Origin: Candidatus Odyssella thessalonicensis
GTDB taxonomy: Bacteria; Pseudomonadota; Alphaproteobacteria; Bin65
Reading direction: 5' to 3'
Length of the DNA stretch: 5,320 bases
NCBI GenBank assembly: GCA_005240015.1
Contig: SBBV01000129.1
Location: 1-5,320 of the forward strand
Shown here: positions 1 to 5,298 of the stretch, one piece after another
How the letters are laid out: each line of letters opens with the position of its first letter
Numbering within the stretch: position 1 is the stretch's first letter
Program-made: the position numbers and the translations under genes
The notes under the pieces: generated by a model
The model's input: the letters and a program-made list of their open reading frames with translations, nothing else
Database searches by the model: none
Told to the model about the DNA's origin: nothing

Positions 1-1
1 G

Positions 2-2008
2 GACGACCAGAGCCGCCTCTTGAAGCAGATTCTCGAGGCCGCCGACATCGACACGCAGAAATGGCCGGCGCGCGTGCTGCAGGCGATTATCGACCGCTGG
101 AAGGACAAGGGCCTGCGCCCCGATCAGGTTTCGGAGAGCCGGCTCGGCAACGGCGAGGGCTTCGCCGACGGGCGGGCCGCGGCGCTCTACGCCGCCTATC
201 AGCGCCGCCTCGCCGAGCTCAACGCCACCGATTTCGGCGACCTCCTGCTGCACAACCTCACGCTGTTCACGCAGCATGCCGAGGTGCTCGAGGAGTATCA
301 CCGCCGCATCCGCTACCTGCTTGTCGACGAGTATCAGGACACGAACCTGGCGCAATATCTCTGGCTCCGGCTGCTCGCCCAGGCGCGCAAGAACATTTGC
401 TGCGTGGGCGATGACGACCAGTCGATCTACGGCTGGCGCGGCGCCGAGATCGGCAACATCCTGAAGTTCGAGCGCGACTTCCCGGGCGCAAATGTGATCC
501 GGCTCGAGCAGAACTACCGCTCGACGCCGTCGATCCTCGCCGCCGCCTCGCACCTCATCGCGCACAACGAGGGGCGGCTCGGCAAGACCCTGTGGACCGA
601 GGCCGGCGGCGGCGAGCCGGTGCAGGTGCGCGGCGTCTGGGACGGCGCATCCGAGGCGCGCATGGTGTGCGACGAGATCGAGACGCTGCAGGCCAAGCGC
701 CACAAGCTCGACGAGATCGCGATCCTGGTGCGCGCCGGCTTCCAGACGCGCGAATTCGAGGAGCGCTTCCTCACCACCGGGCTGCCCTATCGCGTGATCG
801 GCGGGCCACGGTTCTACGAGCGCCAGGAGATCCGCGACGCCGTCGCCTATCTCCGCCTCGTGCACCAGCCCGACGACGACCTCGCCTTCGAGCGCATCAT
901 CAACAAGCCGAAGCGCGGGCTCGGCGAGGCCTCGCTGCAGGCGCTCAACAAGCTCGCGCGCGCCAAGCGCATGTCGCTTGCGGCGGCGGCGCAGGCGGCG
1001 GGCGAGAGCGCGGAGCTGAAACCGGCCGCCAAGAAGACGCTCGCCGAATTCACGCAGTCGCTCGCGCGCTGGCGCGGCCTCGCCGCGAGCGTCAACCACA
1101 TCGAGCTGGCCGAAACCGTGCTCGACGGATCCGGCTATGTCGCGATGTGGCAGAACGACAAGACGCCCGAGGCGCCGGGCCGGCTCGAGAATCTGAAGGA
1201 GCTCATCCGCGCGCTCGCCGAGTTCGAAAATCTCGGCGGCTTCCTGGAGCACATCAGCCTCGTGATGGAGAACGCCGAGGAGGCCGGCGCCGACCGCGTG
1301 AGCCTGATGACGCTCCACAGCGCCAAGGGCTTGGAATTCGAGACCGTGTTCCTGCCGGGCTGGGAGGAGGGCGTATTCCCGCACCAGCGCGCGCTCGACG
1401 AGCAGGGCAAGGCCGGGCTCGAGGAAGAGCGCCGGCTGGCCTATGTCGGGCTCACCCGCGCCAAGCAGCGCGTCGTCGTCAGCTTCGCCGCCAACCGGCG
1501 CATCCACAATCAGTGGCAGAGCGCGATCCCGTCGCGCTTCATCGACGAGCTGCCGCCCGAGCAGGTCGAGGTGGCCTCCGATCCCGGCCTCTACGGCAGC
1601 GGCTGGACGCGCGGCGTCGGCCCGGCCACCGGCCGGCGCAGGGCGAGCGAATTCGACGAGGAGCCCGAGGCGCACATCGAGTCCTGGCGCGGCTGGCGCG
1701 ACACCTCGCGCACGACGCGCGCCGCGCCCGGCGGCGCCACCGGCGGCCGCAGCGCCGAGGAGGCGCGGCGGAGCTTCCAACCCGCGCGCCGCCGCGCGCT
1801 CGGCGGCCCGGAGCGCCCGCGCGACGAGCCCGAAGGCCGCGTCGTCTCGACCGATCCCGCGGTGGCGCGCTTCAAGCCCGGCGACCGCGTGTTCCACGAC
1901 AAGTTCGGCTACGGCACCGTGCGCGTCACCGAAGGCGAAAAGCTCACGATCAAGTTCGACCACTCCGACGAGAAGAAGGTGGTGGCGAATTTTGTGAGGC
2001 GGGGGTGA
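2..2008 (+). CDS. uvrD: UvrD/PcrA-type ATP-dependent DNA helicase II, 5' end outside the window
   Basis: This is a superfamily 1A 3'-5' DNA helicase of nucleotide-excision and mismatch repair, acting in the cytoplasm on nicked or gapped DNA. The frame is open to the left edge, and codons from base 2 already read as family sequence (DDQSRLLKQIL), so the TTG at 20 is internal. Numbering from that TTG, motif II is DEYQD at 103-107, motif III GDDDQSIYGWRG at 130-141, motif IV QNYRS at 164-168, motif IVa FYERQEIRD at 265-273, motif V TLHSAKGLEF at 431-440 and motif VI YVGLTRAKQR at 475-484. Residues about 530-615 form an Arg/Gly/Ala/Glu-rich linker. Residues about 618-662 form the PcrA/UvrD tudor-like domain (FKPGDRVFHDKFGYGTV), which in PcrA mediates RNA polymerase contact. 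The visible 668 residues lack the Q motif and Walker A, so about 110 or more residues are missing because of the window edge. No frameshift is seen. UvrD and PcrA names overlap for this group. Confidence 0.97.
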   Translation, partial: DDQSRLLKQILEAADIDTQKWPARVLQAIIDRWKDKGLRPDQVSESRLGNGEGFADGRAAALYAAYQRRLAELNATDFGDLLLHNLTLFTQHAEVLEEYHRRIRYLLVDEYQDTNLAQYLWLRLLAQARKNICCVGDDDQSIYGWRGAEIGNILKFERDFPGANVIRLEQNYRSTPSILAAASHLIAHNEGRLGKTLWTEAGGGEPVQVRGVWDGASEARMVCDEIETLQAKRHKLDEIAILVRAGFQTREFEERFLTTGLPYRVIGGPRFYERQEIRDAVAYLRLVHQPDDDLAFERIINKPKRGLGEASLQALNKLARAKRMSLAAAAQAAGESAELKPAAKKTLAEFTQSLARWRGLAASVNHIELAETVLDGSGYVAMWQNDKTPEAPGRLENLKELIRALAEFENLGGFLEHISLVMENAEEAGADRVSLMTLHSAKGLEFETVFLPGWEEGVFPHQRALDEQGKAGLEEERRLAYVGLTRAKQRVVVSFAANRRIHNQWQSAIPSRFIDELPPEQVEVASDPGLYGSGWTRGVGPATGRRRASEFDEEPEAHIESWRGWRDTSRTTRAAPGGATGGRSAEEARRSFQPARRRALGGPERPRDEPEGRVVSTDPAVARFKPGDRVFHDKFGYGTVRVTEGEKLTIKFDHSDEKKVVANFVRRG

Positions 2009-2012
2009 GGAC

Positions 2013-2648
2013 ATGAAGCAGACGCCCGCCACCTGGTACTTCGACTTCGTCTCGCCCTACGCGTATCTGCAGTCGCGGATGCTGCACAAGTTCCGCGGCA
2101 AGGCCGAGATCGCGATGGCGCCGGTGCTGTTCGCTGGCCTCCTCAATCATTGGAAAAACATCGGGCCGGCCGAATTCCCGCCGAAGCGGCTCTGGACCTA
2201 TCGCTTCTGCACCTGGTTCGCGCGCGACCACGGCATTCCCTTCCGGTTCCCGCCGCGCCATCCGTTCAATCCGCTGAAGCCGCTGCGACTCGCGATCGCG
2301 CGCGGCGGAGCGCCCGAGGCCGTGCATGCGATCTTCGACTTCATCTGGGCGGACGGGCGCGATCCCAACGATCCCGCCGAGTGGCAGGCGCTTGGCGCCA
2401 AGCTCGGCGGCGACGCCGACGCCGCGGTCGAGCGGCCCGAGGTAAAGGAGGCGCTCCGCGCCAACACCGAAGCAGCGATCGCCGCGGGCGTGTTCGGCGT
2501 GCCGAGCTTCGTGATCGGCAAGGAAGTCTTCTGGGGCGTCGACGCCACCGATTTCGTGCTGCAATACCTCGACGATCCCGGCCTCTTGCGCGATCCCGAA
2601 TTCCAGCGCGTCGCGAACCTGCCGGCCGCAGCGGAGCGGAAACGCTGA
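2013..2648 (+). CDS. 2-hydroxychromene-2-carboxylate isomerase family protein (DsbA fold, kappa-class GST-like)
   Basis: The 211-residue product is a cytoplasmic thioredoxin/DsbA-fold protein of the NahD (HCCA isomerase) and kappa glutathione transferase family. NahD itself uses glutathione to isomerise 2-hydroxychromene-2-carboxylate in naphthalene breakdown. Visible signatures are the N-terminal strand with FDFVSPYAY at 10-18, where Ser14 takes the catalytic position, the FNP motif at 85-87, and the C-terminal GVFGVPSFVIG at 159-169 with the expected cis-proline Pro164. The FWG motif follows at 173-175. Length is normal for the family and there is no signal peptide. ATG 2013 lies four bases after the uvrD stop. 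A GAGG sits about 13 bases upstream, and another is too close to the start, so expression probably relies on coupling to uvrD translation. Family membership is firm; the substrate is not, because no naphthalene-pathway gene is nearby and many bacteria carry family members of unknown role. Confidence 0.9.
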   Translation: MKQTPATWYFDFVSPYAYLQSRMLHKFRGKAEIAMAPVLFAGLLNHWKNIGPAEFPPKRLWTYRFCTWFARDHGIPFRFPPRHPFNPLKPLRLAIARGGAPEAVHAIFDFIWADGRDPNDPAEWQALGAKLGGDADAAVERPEVKEALRANTEAAIAAGVFGVPSFVIGKEVFWGVDATDFVLQYLDDPGLLRDPEFQRVANLPAAAERKR

Positions 2649-2697
2649 AAACGTGAACAGGGAGGCGGGGAGGTAGGGAGAAGCAAGAAAGATTCAC

Positions 2698-2721
2698 CAC
2701 CAAGAAACCAAGACACGAAGA
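2698..2721. repeat. Three tandem imperfect 8-mers (CACCAAGA type)
   Basis: Three consecutive 8-nt units read CACCAAGA, AACCAAGA and CACGAAGA. They are followed by a degenerate purine-rich continuation into the stem-loop at 2728. The tract lies inside the left half of the inverted-repeat element. From memory, tracts of this type (CTTCGTG/CTTGGTG on the opposite strand) occur in spacers of many bacterial genomes. I could not check this, and no function is known to me. Confidence 0.6.
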
Positions 2722-2727
2722 AGGAAG

Positions 2728-2751
2728 CTCGCGCCGCCAGAGCGGCGCGAG
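2728..2751. other. Perfect GC-rich stem-loop within the repeat element
   Basis: CTCGCGCCGC (2728-2737) and GCGGCGCGAG (2742-2751) form a perfect 10-bp stem with a CAGA tetraloop. A run of six T lies at 2763-2768, but 11 bases beyond the stem, so this is not a textbook intrinsic terminator. On the + strand transcript, bases 2720-2727 could also pair with 2762-2769 using two G-U pairs. That would extend the stem and bury the T run, leaving a purine bulge at 2752-2761. The hairpin may stabilise or attenuate the transcript between the isomerase gene and prmA. Confidence 0.7.
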
Positions 2752-2769
2752 GAGAAGGGGGCTTTTTTC

Positions 2770-2787
2770 GCGCGCGTCTTCGCGCGC
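2770..2787. other. Second GC-alternating stem-loop within the repeat element
   Basis: GCGCGCG (2770-2776) and CGCGCGC (2781-2787) form a perfect 7-bp stem around a TCTT loop, directly after the T run at 2763-2768. The stem is alternating C/G, so it can also slip by two bases. On the minus strand it would be followed by G and six A, so it does not resemble an intrinsic terminator in either direction. It forms the second branch inside the long inverted repeat. Confidence 0.6.
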
Positions 2788-2858
2788 AACCTTTACTTCT
2801 CCCCGGCTCCCCGCCTCCCTGTTCACTTTCCTCTTCTTCCGCCGTACCGAGTTAGCGC

Positions 2859-3770
2859 ATGTGGACCGTGAGCGTCGTGGTGCCGGGGGAGGCGGCGGGA
2901 TTGTTCCAGCTGGCGCTGGAGCCGCTTTGCGTCGCAGTGGCGGCCGAGATCCACGGCGCGCAGTGGCGCATCACCGGCTATCGCGAGGCGCTGCCCGAGC
3001 CGGCCGCGCTCGAGACGGCACTGGCGGTCGCGGCCGCCGGCGCCGGCATCGCGCCGCCGAAGCCGCTCGTGGCGAAGCTACCGGATACCGATTGGCTCAC
3101 CGAGAACCGGAAATCGTTTCCGCCGGTGCGCGTGGCGCGGTTCTACATCCATCGCACGCATCACGACCGGCCGCCCGCGGATGGACGCATCGCGATCCGG
3201 CTCGATGCGAGCCTTGCCTTCGGCTCGGGCACGCATGCCTCGACCCAGGGCGTCTTGCTCGCACTCGATGCGCTCGCGCGGCGAGCCCGGCCGCGGCGCA
3301 TCCTCGATCTCGGCACCGGCTCGGGCATTCTCGCGATCGCGGCCGCCAAGCTCTGGCCGGCGCGCATCGCGGCGAGCGACATCGATCCGGCCTCGGTGCG
3401 CATGACGGCCGAGAACGCCGCCGCGAACGGGGTCGCGGCGCGCATCGCGCTTCGCGTCGGTGCCGGCCTGCGTGCCGTGCCGCGGCAGCGGCGCTTCGAT
3501 CTCGTGCTCGCCAACATCCAGGTGCGGCCGCTCGCGGCGCTGGCGCCTGCGGTCCGGCGACGGATCGCGCCCGGTGCGCACGTCGTGCTGTCAGGCCTGC
3601 TCCGGGCCGACGAGGCCGAGGCCCTCAGCGCGTACCGCGCCCAGGGGCTCGTGCTCGTCGCGCGCTATCCGCTCGGCGATTGGGTCACGCTGACGCTGCG
3701 CTGTGGGCCCCGCGCGGCTTTGCGAGCCCGGCCTAAGATGTGTCTTGCCCCTGCGCGCGTTGCGCGATAA
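2859..3770 (+). CDS. prmA: Ribosomal protein L11 methyltransferase
   Basis: PrmA is a cytoplasmic class I SAM-dependent methyltransferase that methylates ribosomal protein L11. The 303-residue product has a divergent N-terminal L11-recognition region (about 1-85) and the family linker WLTENRKSFPPVRVARFYIH at 79-98. The PrmA signature follows as AFGSGTH at 120-126, where most relatives I recall have AFGTGxH. SAM motif I is DLGTGSGIL at 150-158, the acidic motif is SDIDP at 173-177, and the catalytic-region motif is DLVLANI at 214-220 (LANI in place of NPPY). An in-frame TAG at 2853-2855 makes ATG 2859 the first possible ATG; no convincing Shine-Dalgarno precedes it. The family fold appears complete at about residue 280 (DWVTLTL). 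The last 20-odd residues are a Cys/Arg/Ala-rich tail of no recognised function. With the repeat element just upstream, I see no obvious dedicated promoter. Confidence 0.93.
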   Translation: MWTVSVVVPGEAAGLFQLALEPLCVAVAAEIHGAQWRITGYREALPEPAALETALAVAAAGAGIAPPKPLVAKLPDTDWLTENRKSFPPVRVARFYIHRTHHDRPPADGRIAIRLDASLAFGSGTHASTQGVLLALDALARRARPRRILDLGTGSGILAIAAAKLWPARIAASDIDPASVRMTAENAAANGVAARIALRVGAGLRAVPRQRRFDLVLANIQVRPLAALAPAVRRRIAPGAHVVLSGLLRADEAEALSAYRAQGLVLVARYPLGDWVTLTLRCGPRAALRARPKMCLAPARVAR

Positions 3771-3784
3771 GTCCTCTGCGCAAC
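3759..3784. other. Stem-loop spanning the prmA stop codon
   Basis: GTTGCGC (3759-3765) and GCGCAAC (3778-3784) are exact reverse complements separated by 12 nt. The prmA TAA at 3768-3770 falls in the loop. No T-tract follows (CATAACAAGAAACG), so it is not a canonical intrinsic terminator. It could be a 3' stabilising structure, a weak terminator, or chance in GC-rich DNA. Confidence 0.35.
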
Positions 3785-3815
3785 CATAACAAGAAACGCA
3801 TCCAAACTCTCACAC

Positions 3816-3823
3816 GGGGTGAT
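3816..3823 (+). promoter_or_regulatory. Ribosome-binding site of the lipoprotein gene
   Basis: GGGGTGAT contains GGTGAT, which is complementary to the ATCACC of the usual 16S rRNA 3' end. It ends five bases before ATG 3829, so this site supports that start. The surrounding spacer (3791-3828) is distinctly A/T-richer than the rest of the window, as expected for a leader region, but no convincing -35/-10 pair was found. Confidence 0.65.
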
Positions 3824-3828
3824 ATATC

Positions 3829-4416
3829 ATGCATTGGGGTGTTAAGGCGCTGGCCATCGTGGCCATCGCGCTACAAGCCGGCGCGTGCGCGACGATCATC
3901 GAAGGGAGCAGCCAGACGGTGAGCGTCTCGACCATCGACCGGAACGGCGGGGCGGAGGTGGCCGGGGCGGAATGCACGCTGTCATCGGCGACGATCGGCA
4001 CGCATCGAGTCATCACGCCGGGGGCGGCGCGCCTCGAGAAGAGCAAGAACGCCGCGACCGTCAGCTGCACCAAGGAGGGCTACGAGGCCGGCACGGCCAC
4101 GATCGCCTCTCACTTCGCTGCGGCGACGGCCGGCAACCTTCTGATCGGCGGCCTCATCGGCGTCGGCATCGACGCGGCCAGCGGCGCCGCGAACAAGTAC
4201 GACGACAAGGTCGTCGTCACGATCGCGAAGAAACCGGAGCCGCCGCCGGCTCCGGGCAAGCGGATGGTTCGCCGCGAGGCGGCACCGCCCGCACCAAAGC
4301 CCATGCCGACCGCGGTGCAATCCGCGCCGCCGAAGCCCGCCAAGCCGCCAAAGTGCAAGGACGTTGGCGGCTACGAAGCCTACAAGGCCAAGACCGGCGA
4401 GATCTGCGAGATCTAG
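3829..4416 (+). CDS. Putative small lipoprotein with hydrophobic Gly-rich segment and Pro/Lys-rich tail
   Basis: The 195-residue product starts with a short hydrophobic signal (about 5-19) ending in AGAC at 17-20. Cys20 is the likely lipidated residue, although position -3 is Ala rather than the preferred Leu. The mature start CATIIEGSSQTVSVST, an internal VITPGAARLEKSK at 61-73, and SCTKEGY at 79-85 resemble small alphaproteobacterial lipoproteins with a PEGA-like beta fold, which I recall being mis-annotated as translation initiation factor 2. A Gly/Ala-rich hydrophobic stretch, GNLLIGGLIGVGIDAASGAA, occupies 102-121. Residues about 135-175 are Pro/Lys/Ala-rich and probably disordered, perhaps spanning peptidoglycan. 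The tail KCKDVGGYEAYKAKTGEICEI carries Cys176 and Cys193, which might form a disulfide outside the cytoplasm. Function is unknown. Start ATG 3829 is supported by its ribosome-binding site. Coding status is firm, lipidation is probable, and the family resemblance is from memory. Confidence 0.85.
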   Translation: MHWGVKALAIVAIALQAGACATIIEGSSQTVSVSTIDRNGGAEVAGAECTLSSATIGTHRVITPGAARLEKSKNAATVSCTKEGYEAGTATIASHFAAATAGNLLIGGLIGVGIDAASGAANKYDDKVVVTIAKKPEPPPAPGKRMVRREAAPPAPKPMPTAVQSAPPKPAKPPKCKDVGGYEAYKAKTGEICEI

Positions 4417-4433
4417 CTGCAATCTGAAGGCGA

Positions 4434-4480
4434 GCCCCGGCGCATCCGATCGGCGCCGGGGCGCGCCGATCTTGCGGCGC
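4434..4480 (+). terminator. Two back-to-back GC hairpins after the lipoprotein gene, possible terminator
   Basis: The first hairpin is GCCCCGGCGC (4434-4443) with GCGCCGGGGC (4453-4462), a perfect 10-bp stem and 9-nt loop. The second starts on the next base: GCGCCG (4463-4468) with CGGCGC (4475-4480) and a 6-nt loop. They begin 18 bases after the stop codon. No T-tract follows either one, so termination would be atypical or Rho-assisted; transcript 3'-end protection is equally possible. The structure is directly visible and the role is inferred. Confidence 0.45.
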
Positions 4481-4612
4481 TACCGTTCCCGAAGGCGCAG
4501 TGCAGCGCGCATCCGCGCCGCGACGACGGACGCGACGGATCGGCCCGGGCACCTTCGTTACGCTCTTGGCGCTGGCGCATGGTTGGCCTCTGCGGCCTCG
4601 CGCAGGCGTGAC

Positions 4613-4640
4613 TTGCCGCGCGCCGCGGCAGGTCTAGCCT
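4613..4640 (+). promoter_or_regulatory. Possible housekeeping promoter with overlapping dyad
   Basis: TTGCCG (4613-4618) and TAGCCT (4635-4640) are spaced by 16 bases and loosely fit the relaxed alphaproteobacterial sigma-70 pattern. This would give a leader of about 20 nt before ATG 4666. An inverted repeat, TGCCGCG-CGC-CGCGGCA (4614-4630), covers the -35 and most of the spacer. It could be an operator or a chance palindrome in GC-rich DNA. Support is weak because both hexamers deviate from consensus. Confidence 0.3.
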
Positions 4641-4654
4641 CATCTTGAGCAGTC

Positions 4655-4659
4655 AGAGG
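4655..4659 (+). promoter_or_regulatory. Ribosome-binding site deciding the dioxygenase start
   Basis: AGAGG lies six bases upstream of ATG 4666. It selects this ATG over an in-frame TTG at 4645, which has no such site and would add seven residues ahead of the signal peptide. Confidence 0.7.
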
Positions 4660-4665
4660 TTTGCC

Positions 4666-5298
4666 ATGTCCGCCATTTCGCGCCGTCTGCTGTTGGGATC
4701 GGCCGCGGTCCTCGGCAGCTTTTCCGCGCTGCCGGCGTTCGCCCAGGCGCGGCTCGCGCCCACGCCGCCCGCCACCGAAGGTCCGTTCTATCCGCGCACC
4801 TTTCCGCTCGATGCCGACTCCGATCTCGTGCAGGTCGCGGGACGCAGCGGGCGGGCGCGCGGCACGATCCTTTATCTCGCCGGCAAGGTCGTGAACCGGG
4901 ACGGCAGGCCGATTTCCGGCGCCGAGGTCGAGATCTGGCAGTGCGACGCCGGCGGCATCTATCACCACGTCGGATCGTACAGCCGCGGTGCCGATCCGAA
5001 TTTCCAGGGTTACGGCAAGGCGCGCACCGCGGCCGACGGGGCGTTCCGCTTCCGCACGATCAAGCCGGTGCCCTACACCGGCCGTACGCCGCACATCCAC
5101 GTCATCGTCGCCGGACAGGGCCTGCCGAAGCTCACGACACAGATCTACAACGCCGGCGAGGCGCAGAACGAGCGCGATTTCCTGTTCCGCTCGATCGCGC
5201 CGGACGCGCGCGAAAGCGTGCTGATGAAATTCCGCCCGGCGTCCGACCTCGAAGCCGGCGCGCTGCATACCGAGACGAGGCTCGTGATCGCGGTTTAG
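4666..5298 (+). CDS. Tat-exported intradiol ring-cleavage dioxygenase (protocatechuate 3,4-dioxygenase beta-like)
   Basis: The 210-residue product belongs to the non-haem Fe(III) intradiol dioxygenases, which open catechol-type rings between the two hydroxyls. It begins with a twin-arginine signal, SRRLLLG at 5-11, then a hydrophobic stretch and a likely cleavage site after AFA (24-26), so it is predicted to fold in the cytoplasm and act in the periplasm. Family signatures are TEGPFYP at 37-43, the beta-sandwich segment GAEVEIWQCDAGGIYHH at 85-101, DPNFQGYG at 110-117 and TIKPVPYTGRTPHIH at 131-145. All four expected iron ligands are present: Tyr99, Tyr137, His143 and His145, along with the usual second-shell Arg140. 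It therefore looks catalytically competent. No alpha-subunit gene is adjacent, so it may be homo-oligomeric; PcaH and CatA themselves are cytoplasmic and lack such a signal. The substrate is unknown. Family is near certain and export is likely. Confidence 0.93.
   Translation: MSAISRRLLLGSAAVLGSFSALPAFAQARLAPTPPATEGPFYPRTFPLDADSDLVQVAGRSGRARGTILYLAGKVVNRDGRPISGAEVEIWQCDAGGIYHHVGSYSRGADPNFQGYGKARTAADGAFRFRTIKPVPYTGRTPHIHVIVAGQGLPKLTTQIYNAGEAQNERDFLFRSIAPDARESVLMKFRPASDLEAGALHTETRLVIAV

Larger units (their letters stand above)
2653..2826. repeat. 174-bp inverted-repeat element filling the isomerase-prmA spacer
   Basis: The left arm at 2653-2683 and right arm at 2796-2826 are reverse complements over 31 nt with 28 matches. 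The outer 20 nt match perfectly (left arm begins GTGAACAGGGAGG, right arm ends CCTCCCTGTTCAC). Three mismatches follow, then eight more matched bases. The 112-nt centre holds a tandem 8-mer tract and two GC-rich hairpins, annotated separately. The left half is purine-rich and the right arm pyrimidine-rich, so a transcript could fold into one long stem with an inner multi-branched top. The element starts four bases after the isomerase stop and ends 32 bases before the prmA start. It codes for no supportable protein. It resembles dispersed intergenic palindromic repeats or a MITE remnant, but no target-site duplication was found and I cannot name a family. The structure is directly visible; mobility and function are inference. 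Confidence 0.85.

Noticed and set aside
20..22. TTG as the start of the helicase gene
   Set aside because: Codons upstream to the window edge continue family-like sequence, and the Walker A region must lie further upstream.
592..2016. 474-codon open frame on the + strand inside uvrD
   Set aside because: It is a shadow frame over well-conserved helicase motifs. Its product is Arg/Ala/Gly-rich low-complexity sequence, as expected from out-of-frame GC-rich DNA.
1950..2564. 204-codon minus-strand frame opposite the isomerase gene
   Set aside because: The product has no recognisable domain, and the opposite strand carries clear family motifs across the same bases.
2728..2768. Canonical intrinsic terminator (hairpin plus six T)
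   Set aside because: The T run is 11 bases beyond the stem and is itself followed by another GC stem, so the geometry is wrong for a textbook terminator.
2341..2826. 161-codon minus-strand frame reaching across the repeat element
   Set aside because: The coding potential is an artefact of the isomerase gene's opposite strand plus the repeat; the product is Arg-rich with no motif.
2653..2826. Active insertion sequence or CRISPR array
   Set aside because: There is no transposase frame, no detectable target-site duplication, and no regularly spaced repeats with unique spacers.
4645..4647. TTG as the dioxygenase start
   Set aside because: ATG 4666 has AGAGG at the right distance and puts the twin-arginine motif near the N-terminus.
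4417..4665. Possible small genes in the spacer before the dioxygenase
   Set aside because: The frames on both strands here are Arg/Ala-rich, lack ribosome-binding sites and overlap the hairpins or flanking genes; nothing supports coding.
4558..5268. 236-codon minus-strand frame opposite the dioxygenase gene
   Set aside because: It is antisense to a gene with complete iron-ligand motifs and reads as Arg/Ala/Glu-rich low-complexity sequence.
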